Of a DNA stretch of 64,000 nucleotides, positions 35,406 through 44,800 are shown one piece after another. The notes beneath the pieces are model-generated. The model was not told the origin of the DNA. It did not search any database and worked only from the letters and a program-made list of their open reading frames with translations. Numbering within the stretch: position 1 is the first letter of the stretch; every line of letters starts with the position of its first letter. Made by a program: the position numbers and the translations under genes. Source of the stretch: a bacterium (GTDB lineage: Bacteria; Sumerlaeota; Sumerlaeia; SLMS01; JAHLLQ01); contig JAHLLQ010000001.1 of the NCBI GenBank assembly GCA_020444065.1, forward strand, positions 1,178,001 through 1,242,000. Direction: 5' to 3'.

Positions 35406-37020
35406 CGCCGATCCCGAGGTCCTCGCGTGGTACGCCGCAGGCCCCCAGGATCTCGCTGAACATGCCCGGCGACGCATCGATCGCATGCCGGATCCTCTGA
35501 CCGACAACGAACTTCAGGAATGGCTGGATTGGCTCGCGCCATTCGATCCCCCGGAATCCGTCCTTTCAAATCTCAGGAAGCTGACCGAGGCGGGGACCCT
35601 TGCGGTCGTCACTGGGCAGCAGGCCGGCCTGTTTGGCGGGCCGATGATGGTGCTATTCAAAGCGATCGCCGCGGTGAAGCTGGCGCGCGAGATCGAAACG
35701 GCGACCGGCCGTCCCACCGTCCCCATTTTCTGGGTCGCCTCGGACGATCATGATTTCGCCGAGATCGCCGTCCACGAATGGGCTGCCGCGGACGGATCAC
35801 TGCGCACGTGGCGCGTCGAGGAAGATCCCGCACAAGCTGGTTTCCCGGTGTACGCACGCACGCTTCCGAAGGAGCAATTGCGCGCGTTCCTCGAGGAGTT
35901 TCTGGAAAGCACTCCCGAAACGGATTTCCGCCCTGACATCGAGGCATTCATTCGCACTCAGATTGAAGACCCTACTGCAACGTGGGAAAGCCAGTTCGTG
36001 GCAACGATCCTCAAATACCTCGGCACAACGGGGCTTGTGCCGGTCGCACCGCGCCTCGGTTGGTTGCGCCGACGCGCGGCTCCCGTAATGAAGCGCGAAA
36101 TCGAGATGGCGACGGATTCCAGCCGCCTGCTTCTGGAAGCCGGCGAGAGGTTGCAGGGGCTCGGCGCGGAAGGGGCCACGATTCATCGTCGCGGCAACGA
36201 AGCGAGTTTCTTCCTCGACTGGAAGGGCGTTCGCGCAAAGGTCGTTTGGGATGCCGATACGGCGAAGGTCCTTCACCCGGTTGGCGGAGAAGAGCTTGCG
36301 CAACTGACGCGCGACGAACTGCTGGGGCGACTGGATTCCACGCCTGAAGATTTTAGCCCGAACGCAGCTTTGCGTCCTGTCGTGCAGGACGTTGCACTGC
36401 CGACCGTCGCGTATGTCGGCGGCCCAGCAGAGGTGCTCTACCACGCGCAGATCGGGGCGCTGTACGAGCACTTCGACGCGTTTCGCCCGGCGCTCGTTCC
36501 GCGCCCTTCGGGTGTCCTGATCGAAGGTCGCCTGAATCGCCTTGCGAAGAAGCTGGACTTGAGCATCGCAGAAGCTCTGCAAGGCGGCTCGACTGAGGTT
36601 CACGAAGCGGCTGTCCGCCAGGCCGATCCGGAAGGCTTGCGGGGGCGAGTCGATGAGCAGGTTCGCGAAGTCCAGCGTGCACTCGAGCAACTGGGTACGC
36701 TGGTCGAATCGGAAACCAAGGACACGGGCTTGCGCCAGGCCGTCGACAAGATTGCGGGTGGTGTGGAAAAGGGGACGGAGAAGTTCATCGGGCGCCTGGA
36801 TGACTTCCTGATCCGGCGTGACCAGGAGCGCGTTCAGCAGGCGGACCGTTTGATCGAAGCTCTGTGGCCGAATGGCGCTCCGCAGGAACGTGTCGTGGGA
36901 ATGCTGTCCCCTCTCGTGCGCAATTACGGTCCCGATGCGCCGATTGCCATTGGCGAAGCGCTCGATCCGCATGCCCAAGGCATGCAGATGCTCGATGTGT
37001 CCGCAATCATGGGGAAGTAA
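35353..37020 (+). CDS. bshC: bacillithiol biosynthesis cysteine-adding enzyme BshC
   Basis: A 555-residue protein of the BshC family (typical ~540), which adds cysteine to glucosaminyl-malate in bacillithiol synthesis. Strong motifs: T-G-Q-Q-A-G-L-F-G-G-P, I-F-W-V-A-S-D-D-H-D-F (family FW-ASEDHDF) and Y-V-G-G-P-A-E-V-L-Y-H-A-Q. The start is taken as TTG 35353 because AAGGAG lies six bases upstream; another TTG at 35329 is also in frame. Its 5' end lies inside the DUF4340 gene. BshA and BshB were not seen in this window. Confidence 0.92.
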   Translation: MTPPSPSFPIQWQERLRNADPEVLAWYAAGPQDLAEHARRRIDRMPDPLTDNELQEWLDWLAPFDPPESVLSNLRKLTEAGTLAVVTGQQAGLFGGPMMVLFKAIAAVKLAREIETATGRPTVPIFWVASDDHDFAEIAVHEWAAADGSLRTWRVEEDPAQAGFPVYARTLPKEQLRAFLEEFLESTPETDFRPDIEAFIRTQIEDPTATWESQFVATILKYLGTTGLVPVAPRLGWLRRRAAPVMKREIEMATDSSRLLLEAGERLQGLGAEGATIHRRGNEASFFLDWKGVRAKVVWDADTAKVLHPVGGEELAQLTRDELLGRLDSTPEDFSPNAALRPVVQDVALPTVAYVGGPAEVLYHAQIGALYEHFDAFRPALVPRPSGVLIEGRLNRLAKKLDLSIAEALQGGSTEVHEAAVRQADPEGLRGRVDEQVREVQRALEQLGTLVESETKDTGLRQAVDKIAGGVEKGTEKFIGRLDDFLIRRDQERVQQADRLIEALWPNGAPQERVVGMLSPLVRNYGPDAPIAIGEALDPHAQGMQMLDVSAIMGK

Positions 37021-37027
37021 TCGGCCC

Positions 37028-38212
37028 TCAGTTCGCCTTCAGGAACTCCAGCAAGCGTTCTTCTGGGACGCGCCCGTCGCCCGCAAAGAATCGCGAGTGG
37101 AACTGACCGTTGCCGTCCAGCCGCACAAGGCCGGGCGCGCCGGGCAGGCGATACTGCAACGGCATGTCGGGGAACTCCGCCGTGTCCACCCGGACAAGCA
37201 CCATGTTCCCCGCAGCGTATCGCAGCGCTTCTCGAGCGCGCTCGAAGTAAATCTCGAATCGATTGCTGTCCAGCAACTGCTTGTTCGTGAACATCAGCAG
37301 CACGGGCTTCTCGGGCGCGGCGAGATCCAGGCCCGGCTTATAATCGTACCAGAGCGTCAGCCAGTTCAGATCGACATCGGCAACGGGCGCCGGAGTGGGC
37401 GTCGGGGGAGGCAGAGTATTCTCCGGCTCAACCGGCGGCGCATCTGCGAACGGATTGAGAGCGAACCCGGTGGGCAATGGAGTGGGCTCGGGCGTCGGCA
37501 CCGGCGTTGGCAGGGACTCGTATGCCGACGGCTCGCCATCATACGGATCGGCCGCCTGGCGTTCGGTTAACCCTTCCGGAGTCGTCACGTCCTCCGCCCA
37601 TGATTGCGTCGAGTGATGGCAGTTCCAGCACTCCGCGATACCGCTTTGAATCATCGCGTGATGGGCGCCGATTGGCGGCGCTTGCTTCAACCCATGGCAG
37701 GCCGCGCAGTTGGTGATGCTCACACCTTCGGGCAGCACGTTCGGATCGCTGTGAGGGAAGACCTTCGGCACGCCGGCCGGAGGCGGGAGATGCGTCACAT
37801 GGCAATCCGCACAGTTCATCTCCGCCACTTGCGGCAACTTGTGATATTCCAACGACGCCACATGGGCGCGCTTCTTCGCCAGTTCGCGCGGGTTGTCGAT
37901 CTTCAACTGCATCCAGCCTGGCTCGTAGATGGGAGGCGCAAAGTCGGCCTGGTAGGCTTCCATGTAGTTGGAGTGACATTCCGTCGTCGCGCAGCCCGTA
38001 TTAACAACCGGCGTGAAGGGCTCGCCGTGGCACTTCACGCAAGCCACTGAAGCGTAGCCGACGGAACTGCCTTCGTGATCGTTGTACGGCGTTGCGTAGT
38101 AATATTCCTTTGGCTTGCCAATCGACAGGTAGATGATGGCGCCGAGAATTCCCAATGTAACGAGGTAATTCGCGATCAGCATTCCGCTGCTTGGGTGCAG
38201 GTCTCTGGCCAT
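37028..38212 (-). CDS. membrane-anchored five-haem cytochrome c with C-terminal thioredoxin-like domain
   Basis: A 394-residue protein. An N-terminal helix (~12-32) anchors it. Five haem c sites follow: CVKCH, C-ATTE-CH (CX4CH), CADCH, CAACH and CWNCH, at about 58, 74, 134, 169 and 195. Extra His residues (H-A, H-S, H-H) could be axial ligands. After a Pro/Thr-rich linker (~215-275) comes a thioredoxin-fold-like domain (V-L-L-M-F-T-N-K ... L-V-R-V-D-T-A-E-F) that lacks the C-x-x-C pair, so it is probably a binding module. ATG 38212 has GGGGGA at 7 bases; GTG 38218 is also possible and overlaps the kinase stop. It must be exported for haem attachment and is coupled to the kinase-cytochrome b gene. 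Confidence 0.82.
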   Translation of the reverse strand: MARDLHPSSGMLIANYLVTLGILGAIIYLSIGKPKEYYYATPYNDHEGSSVGYASVACVKCHGEPFTPVVNTGCATTECHSNYMEAYQADFAPPIYEPGWMQLKIDNPRELAKKRAHVASLEYHKLPQVAEMNCADCHVTHLPPPAGVPKVFPHSDPNVLPEGVSITNCAACHGLKQAPPIGAHHAMIQSGIAECWNCHHSTQSWAEDVTTPEGLTERQAADPYDGEPSAYESLPTPVPTPEPTPLPTGFALNPFADAPPVEPENTLPPPTPTPAPVADVDLNWLTLWYDYKPGLDLAAPEKPVLLMFTNKQLLDSNRFEIYFERAREALRYAAGNMVLVRVDTAEFPDMPLQYRLPGAPGLVRLDGNGQFHSRFFAGDGRVPEERLLEFLKAN

Positions 38213-38214
38213 CG

Positions 38215-40344
38215 TCACATCCCCCGATACCAGAGGATACTGAGCACATGGAGCAACGTCAGCAGCCCCAACGCCACGGCCAGCGGGTAGTGAATAATGC
38301 GCCAGAATTTGAACACCGTTTGCGAGAACACGGACATGGTCATGCGCGTGTCCTTCGGCGGCGGATTCTTTCCGGCCTGAATGCGCTCGAGCGTGACTTG
38401 TTTCGAGATATCGCGCCAGATCGTTGCGCCAACCAGGCCGCTGACAATCACGACAAGGAAGATCAGACTGTTCAGGAACGGAATGATCGGCACGAAATCG
38501 TAGATGTTACGATCGGCGTATTGGTAAGTCACTTGGCCTTTAGATAGAAACCCGCCATCCTTGGTATAAAACCATTGGAAGAAGTTTCCGCTGTGGATCG
38601 TTACGAGAAAGAATGAAATCAGCGCGCAGAAGATGTGCGCGTACATCCAGACGCGGATTTGCCCGAAGACTGGAATCATTCGTCGGCGCGCCATTGCCAC
38701 ATAGGCAATGAAGAGAACCGCCATCGCGAAGAACGCCGTGCCCACGTCGCCGGTCAGCGACAGCCAACTATGGTGCCCCCAACTGCGCAGCAGGTTGTGA
38801 ACGGCGATCGCCAGCACCGTCAGTGCTAGCCCCACCGCCGACATCAGGCCGATCTTTCTCCAGATGTGCCGGACACCGCGGTCGCCGATGTTCAGCAGCG
38901 ACTCGGCCAGGAAGTCTGTCGGCGACTTGATGATTCCTTCGGCAAGTTCGAACGCCTCGATCATCTGGAACAGATCGTTGTAGTCCTTGAAGCGCTCCTC
39001 CGGCTGCTTCGCCATCATCTTCTGGAGAATCGCGCTGAACGTCGGGGGAATCTCCGACTTCCGATCGCTGGCGTTCGGAATGGGGGCCTCGATATGGAGT
39101 TGCGTCGTCTCGTAGGAGCTCTTGCCGCGGTAGGGCGGCTCGCCTGTGCAAAGGTGGTAGAAGGTCGCACCGAGCGAATACATGTCGGTCTTGAACGTCT
39201 GCGGCAGGCCGGCGGCCTGTTCCGGCGAGATGTACAGCGGCGTTCCGACAATCTCGTCGCTTTCGAAAGCGCCCGAATCGGAAATGATCGCCGCCAGGCC
39301 AAAGTCCACGAGCTTGAGATCGCCCTGGTCGCTGATCAGGATATTCCCCGGCTTGATATCGCGGTGGATCACGCCGGCCTTCTTCGCCCGGTGCAGTCCG
39401 CGAAGACACTGCTTCATAAGATTCGTGCAGACCTCGACGGGGACCGTTTCATCCTCGGAGATCAAGTCGCGCAGCGTGTGTCCCTCCACCTTCTCCATCG
39501 TGAAGTAGTGGAGTCCTTCCGCCTCTCCGACATCGTAGACTTGAACGATGTTCGCGTGCGTGAAGGAGGCGAGCGTGCGAGCCTCTTCGAAAAACTTGTT
39601 AATGTAATTCTCATGCTTCGCCATGTGGGTTGGCAGGACCTTCAGCGCCACGCGGCGATCCAGGGCGATCTGCGTCGCCTCGTAGACATCGCCCATGCCG
39701 CCGGAACCCAGTCGTCCTTCGATCCGATAGCCGCCGAGGTTTACGCCGACAAGGTCCAGGTTCTCCCCCGCCGCGGCGCGACGAATCCTGTCTCGATCCG
39801 CATCGGTCATCTGCCGCGCGCTGGAAACACGCTGGGCGGCCGCCGATCTCGATGCGCCCTGGGACACGTTTGAGGAAATGGGGGATTCTTCGGTCAGAGC
39901 CGGCTCAGCCGGAGGAGCCTCGCGCGGTGAAAGCTCGCTCGAGTCTGCCTTCCAGAGCTCCACGGAGGCCGAGCTTTGCTGATCCGGCTGCCCCTCGGCG
40001 GGGCTCTCCGGGACGGTTTCTTCGGCCAGAAGCCCCGCCTCGCCGGGATCAAGGAGCAGCGTCTCTTCACCTTCCTCGACGCGCACTGTTCTTTCCGGTT
40101 CGACCTGTACGGTTCGCTGCAGTTCCAGATCTTCGCCGATCTCGCCATCCAGGCTCTTGCGAAGAACGCGGAGCTGATCCTCGGAGATGTAGCCCTGCTC
40201 GACCAGAATCTGCCCGACATCGTAATCGCTGTCGTGATGGAGGGCCTCGCGCGCCAGATCCACGAGCTGATCCTGTGTGATCAGCCCATGCGTGATGGCC
40301 GCCTGCAATAAGGCTTCATTTTCCGAACGGTCTGGCGTCGCCAT
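38215..40344 (-). CDS. Ser/Thr protein kinase fused to a dihaem cytochrome b-type membrane domain
   Basis: A 709-residue fusion. Residues ~8-66 look like the GspE/MshEN N-terminal fold (I-T-Q-D-Q-L, L-V-E-Q-G-Y-I-S-E-D-Q-L). A disordered acidic segment leads to a Hanks kinase at 205-470: glycine loop G-S-G-G-M-G-D-V, Lys 235, H-R-D-I-K-P-G-N at 327-334, D-F-G at 347-349. Residues ~498-704 hold five membrane helices; two carry His pairs, His 570/His 584 and His 685/His 699, each 14 residues apart. That spacing is the textbook pattern for two stacked b haems in cytochrome b and ferric reductase/NOX families. No flavin or NAD domain is attached. It overlaps the downstream cytochrome c gene. Start M at 40344 is favoured over one 50 codons upstream. 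Confidence 0.85.
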   Translation of the reverse strand: MATPDRSENEALLQAAITHGLITQDQLVDLAREALHHDSDYDVGQILVEQGYISEDQLRVLRKSLDGEIGEDLELQRTVQVEPERTVRVEEGEETLLLDPGEAGLLAEETVPESPAEGQPDQQSSASVELWKADSSELSPREAPPAEPALTEESPISSNVSQGASRSAAAQRVSSARQMTDADRDRIRRAAAGENLDLVGVNLGGYRIEGRLGSGGMGDVYEATQIALDRRVALKVLPTHMAKHENYINKFFEEARTLASFTHANIVQVYDVGEAEGLHYFTMEKVEGHTLRDLISEDETVPVEVCTNLMKQCLRGLHRAKKAGVIHRDIKPGNILISDQGDLKLVDFGLAAIISDSGAFESDEIVGTPLYISPEQAAGLPQTFKTDMYSLGATFYHLCTGEPPYRGKSSYETTQLHIEAPIPNASDRKSEIPPTFSAILQKMMAKQPEERFKDYNDLFQMIEAFELAEGIIKSPTDFLAESLLNIGDRGVRHIWRKIGLMSAVGLALTVLAIAVHNLLRSWGHHSWLSLTGDVGTAFFAMAVLFIAYVAMARRRMIPVFGQIRVWMYAHIFCALISFFLVTIHSGNFFQWFYTKDGGFLSKGQVTYQYADRNIYDFVPIIPFLNSLIFLVVIVSGLVGATIWRDISKQVTLERIQAGKNPPPKDTRMTMSVFSQTVFKFWRIIHYPLAVALGLLTLLHVLSILWYRGM

Positions 40345-40930
40345 GGCCTGGCCCAAGTCGTGAGTTCGCTGCTGACTAACGATTTCGACCACAGGAATCC
40401 CGGCAGGCCAAGTGAAAACCGGCGCGTCGCGGAACCGCGGTCTTTCGGCGCTGCGCCGTGGATTCGCGATGGCACAAAAGAGACACTCGTACAATTTTCT
40501 TCGCTGGCTACGCCAAAGGGAGGAAAATCAAGGGGTCGAGAACTTTTTTTTTGCATTCTCCAAACCGGCACAAATCACGCTCGGTCAGGTCGTCAGAGGG
40601 CAAAGGCACTACCTCTGAGCAGGGGGCACTCGAGCACTCCAGAATCCGGGGCTGGTTCTGGAGTGCCTTCTTTTTAGGCCCATAAAGGAATATGGTAGCC
40701 GATTTCAAAGGGCTGTCAATTATTCCGACGTCAATCCCTCCGTGGATCCTCTGAATACTCCTCACGATCCTTCACACGGGCTCCTGCAGTCGCCGACTGC
40801 AAATGAATTCCTCACAGGAAACCCATTTGGGTCCTGTTGCATTCACGCAACGGAACTCGGTTGCGCAACGCAACAAGGTGAAACAATCTACCCTCATGTT
40901 GTGGGACGAATTGAGGGGAACGGACCTCCG
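40345..40930. other. 586-base intergenic region with a stand-alone plus-strand hairpin pair
   Basis: The region lies upstream of the kinase-cytochrome b gene (-) and the methyltransferase gene (+). It includes a short inverted repeat TCAGAGG/CCTCTGA around 40594-40618, the terminator at 40634-40675 and A+T-richer sequence at 40660-40870. The frame open at 40742-40930 has atypical codon use and was not called coding. A transcript that ends at the terminator would be a small RNA or a leader of the methyltransferase. Confidence 0.5.
40634..40675 (+). terminator. Rho-independent terminator with no gene before it
   Basis: A perfect 11-base stem (GCACTCCAGAA against its complement, 40634-40644 and 40656-40666) with an 11-base loop is followed by CTTCTTTTT. 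This is a strong plus-strand terminator, although the nearest upstream plus-strand gene is thousands of bases away. Confidence 0.85.
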
Positions 40931-41704
40931 ATGCTTTGTGGGTATTGCCAATCTGATCTGCCTGAATCTGATGGAAACTCGCCGGCCTATCAGCCCTGCC
41001 CTTGTTGCGGTTCATTGAATATGCGACCCCTGCCCGCAGTGGAGACCAACGACTATTTCGAAGGCCCGGAAGCGGTCGCGCGAATGGATGAGGCAGACTG
41101 CGCACGGCGGGATTTTCTTCGCGCTCGGCTCGAACGTTTGGGCGCGGCGAATGGTCTGCTCTTCGAGATTGGCTGCGGCACGGGTCGAGTCCTGGAGATG
41201 GCGCGCGAGACGGGCTGGCAGGTCGCGGGCATCGAACTTTCGGCGGCCCTGGCCGATCAAGCGCGCGCCTTGAATCCCGGCGCGAGCATCCCCGTCGGCG
41301 ACGTGCTCGAAGTCGAGGATCTCCCTTGGGGAGAGTGCGCCGCGGTCGTCGGTCTCGACGTGATCGAGCACGTCCTGGATCCGGTCGCGATGCTCCAGCG
41401 AGTGGCGCGTCTCCTCCAGCCCGGCGGCGCCGTCCTTCTCCATACGCCGAACGCTCGGTCCATCCGGGCGCGCCTCCATCGGGAGCACTGGAACATGCGG
41501 ATTCCGGAGTACCACTTCCACCTGGCGACGCCGGCCGGGATCGAGGCGGCTCTTGAGAAGGCAGGACTGCGCCTGGAAGCCCTCTCCACGACCAGTGGCA
41601 CGGGAAAAACCGACGGTTTCAGACGGCTTGCCGAAGCGGGCAAAGGCGCCCTGCTCCGGCCTCTGCGGCTGGGCAATGCGCTGGAGGTCCTTGCTCGTAA
41701 GTAA
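40931..41704 (+). CDS. Zn-ribbon and class I SAM methyltransferase
   Basis: A 257-residue protein. The N-terminus has a C-G-Y-C / C-P-C-C-G cysteine set resembling a Zn ribbon. The rest is a class I SAM methyltransferase (Methyltransf_23 type): motif I F-E-I-G-C-G-T-G-R-V-L-E, V-V-G-L-D-V-I-E-H and P-G-G-A-V-L-L-H-T-P-N. Such proteins are often found in sugar or polysaccharide gene clusters. The open frame begins at GTG 40742, but ATG 40931 is preferred because the intervening 190 bases are A+T-rich and unlike the rest of the gene. It is followed by the epimerase-glycosyltransferase fusion after 110 bases. Confidence 0.82.
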   Translation: MLCGYCQSDLPESDGNSPAYQPCPCCGSLNMRPLPAVETNDYFEGPEAVARMDEADCARRDFLRARLERLGAANGLLFEIGCGTGRVLEMARETGWQVAGIELSAALADQARALNPGASIPVGDVLEVEDLPWGECAAVVGLDVIEHVLDPVAMLQRVARLLQPGGAVLLHTPNARSIRARLHREHWNMRIPEYHFHLATPAGIEAALEKAGLRLEALSTTSGTGKTDGFRRLAEAGKGALLRPLRLGNALEVLARK

Positions 41705-41814
41705 CCCGACCCCAACCGCTCGCCGGTCTTCATCTATGGTTGTGTCCCGGGCCTGACCCACCCATGATTCTATGGTTTGAAAATGATGCTCCGCGTACCG
41801 AGGTCTGAGACTCG

Positions 41815-44800
41815 ATGGCTCTTCTTGATTCCCGTGTATTCCGCCGCTCGTTGCTCTTCGCGATCGATCTGATTCTATTGGCCTTAGCCTGGATACTCTC
41901 CTACTCGCTGCGGTTCGAGTTCTCGATCCCCAGCCTGCCGGAAGATCCATACGCCGGCCAGATGCTGGTGATGATCCCGTGGGTCGTCGGCCTGCAGCTC
42001 GTTTTATTCGCGGTCTTCCATCTCTACCGAGGCATCGTCAAGTACGTCAGCACCGCCGAATTGCGTACGATCATCATCGCCACTGTAATCAATGTGGGCG
42101 TCTGGTCGGCCTTCAATATGTGGGTTCAGCATCGGGAGCAGTTTCTCCAGATGCCGCTTACGATGGATGCCAGCACGGTGCTGCGCATTCCCTACGGAAT
42201 CCTGGGCATCTATTTCTTCATCTCGATTATCTTCGTGGGCGGGCTGAGATTCTTGCGACGCATCTGGGTCGAGAGCATAGGCGGCCATTTCGACGAGGAC
42301 GCCCCGGCTACACTGATCGTCGGTGCAGGCGATCTCGCCGAGAATGCTCTTCGCGACATCATGCGTTCAGAAGCCTCACCCTATCGGCCGGTATGCGCAG
42401 TCACGACCACCTCGCCGCGAGTCGGCTCATCGATTCAGGGCGTGAAAGTCGTCGGCACCGTCGATCGAATTCCCGAAGTGCTGGATCACTACGAAATCAA
42501 GGCGGTGCTGATCGCGCTCGAAGAAGACGATCCGAAGGTTCTCCGCAAGGTCGTCCAGGAATGTCAGGACGCCCAGGTGGCGTTCCATATCATCCCGACG
42601 ATGCGCGACATCACGAGCGGCAAGGTCGATGTGAGCCCCGTGCGGCGCGTCGGCATCGAGGATTTGCTCGGCCGCGAACCGGTGAATCTGACGCTGGCCG
42701 AGGATCGCAACTACCTGCGCGGCGAAACGGTTCTGATCACCGGCGCCGGTGGTTCGATCGGGTCGGAACTCTCACGCCAGGTCGCGTGGGCACGCCCGAA
42801 GGCAATGCTCCTGCTCGGCAAGGGCGAGAACTCCATTTACGATATTCACTCGGAGCTTGCCCCCAAGCATCCCGAGATCGAATTCCACGCGCTTGTTGCC
42901 GATGTGCGCGATCAGGCCGCGATGACAGGTATTTTCGAACTGCACCGCCCGACGATCGTCTTCCACGCGGCGGCGCACAAGCATGTGCCGCTGATGGAGG
43001 TACAGCCGGGCGAAGCGGTGAAGAACAATATTCTCGGCACGGCCACGGTGGCGTTCCTCGCGCACCTGGTGAACACGAAGAAGTTCGTGCTGATCTCGAC
43101 CGACAAGGCCGTTCGCCCGACGAGCGTCATGGGGGCGACAAAGCGCATCGCGGAGACGATTGTGTTCAGCCTCGGCGAACGTTCGCGAACGACTTTTCAG
43201 GCGGTTCGATTCGGAAACGTGCTGGGCAGTCGAGGATCGGTAATCCCGCTGTTCCAGCGGCAGATTGAAGCCGGCGGACCAGTGACGGTCACGCATCCGG
43301 AAGTCACGCGCTTCTTCATGACAATCCCGGAGGCGGTGAGTCTGCTGCTGCAGGCCGGATCGAAGTCGGAGTCGCGCTCGCTTTTCCTGCTCGACATGGG
43401 CGAGCCCGTGAAGATCGCGGATCTTGCGCGCAACATGATCACGCTCTCCGGCCTGAAGCCCGGCGCGGACATCGAAATCAAGTACACCGGCCTGCGCCCC
43501 GGCGAGAAGTTGCGCGAAGACTTGCTGACCAAGGAAGAAGGCGCCCAGGCGACCGACATCGGCAAAGTGTGGGCAACAAAGCCCAAGTTCATCCCCACGT
43601 GGAAGGAAGTCCAAGGGCTTGTGACCGAATTCCGCGATATGGCCGATGCCATGGACGATCGCGGCATTGTGGAACTGCTCCGTGACACCGTTCCGGATTT
43701 CCATCCGACGACGCTGCCGGACCTCACTGATCGCGAGGCGCTGCTACGCTTGAAGGACCGGGCGATGCAGGAGCTCGAGGGTCTCGCAACGAATATGCGA
43801 TCAGAGCTTGGCCTTGAGGGCGTTGAAGTCGAAGAGCCCGCGGTAGATGAAGTGGCGCCCGACCAGGACGACGAGCCCGAGACCTTCGATGGGCCCGAGA
43901 TTCCGGAGGAGGTTCCGGAAACGCCGGACATGTTCCCCGAGGGCGAAGACACAGCCCCACCGACTCGGCCGGGTGTTGTGGCGCGCCACCAGTCGGAGCT
44001 TCTGGATCGTGACGAGGAAGTCGAAGATCGCACCGTCCCGGCTGATGATATCGAAACACTGGAATCGGATGCAGCCCCAGACACGAAGACCGAGAGCGCC
44101 CCGGACGTGGACGAGGACGACGATAAGCTGGGATACGAGAGCCTTCGGACTCCCCCGCCACTGACGGCGGATACATTGGCGGATCTGGAAGGCGCCAACG
44201 CAGAAGACATCAATCCGAAGACGGTCGAGATCGAGAAGCCGAACTTCGATGAAGAGCCCGAATCGGACGAGATGGTCGATGAGTTGATCGCTCCCGTTCC
44301 GGATGTTCGCTCGGATGGCGAAGGACTCGAACATCCGGCTGCGAATGACGATCGGGAATTGACCGATTCGGATGTGATGCGCACGCCTCCCCCCATCTCA
44401 GAGCAAGTCCTGGAGGAGATGGGTGGCGAGCGCGGCGAAGAGTACAAGACGGAAGAGGTTTCATCACTCGATCTCGAGAAAGACCTCCTCGACGAAGACA
44501 CCGCCCCGCCGCTCCCCGATGAAGAACCGGAGCCCGAGGCAGATGCCCAGGAAGAGCTCTGGGAAGATGAGATAGAGGAAGAGCAGCCGGAGAGTCTCGT
44601 CCCAGAGGAAGTCCACGAAGAGGAAGTCCACGACGAAATCGTTGACGAAGAACCAACCCGAGAGGAACCGGATGCTGCAATCGAGCACGAATTTGACATG
44701 CCGCCGCTCGCCTACTTCCTCGCCGTCGAGGCGGGTCCCGGCCTGGCATCGACGTTGGCGCATTACCTGGATATTCTCGGCCCGGACGACATGCTGCTGC

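Noticed and set aside
40560-40640. A c-di-GMP or other known riboswitch before the methyltransferase
   Set aside because: A GGCAAAGG-like string resembles part of such motifs, but the full stem set could not be matched.
40742-40930. N-terminal 63 residues added to the methyltransferase from GTG 40742
   Set aside because: This stretch is A+T-richer and lacks a ribosome site; the Zn-ribbon start at 40931 looks like a natural N-terminus.
43197-44699. Minus-strand open frame of 500 codons, Ser-rich
   Set aside because: It is the complement of the Glu/Asp codons (GAG, GAA, GAC, GAT) of the acidic linker in the epimerase-GT fusion, so the Ser-rich composition is an artefact.
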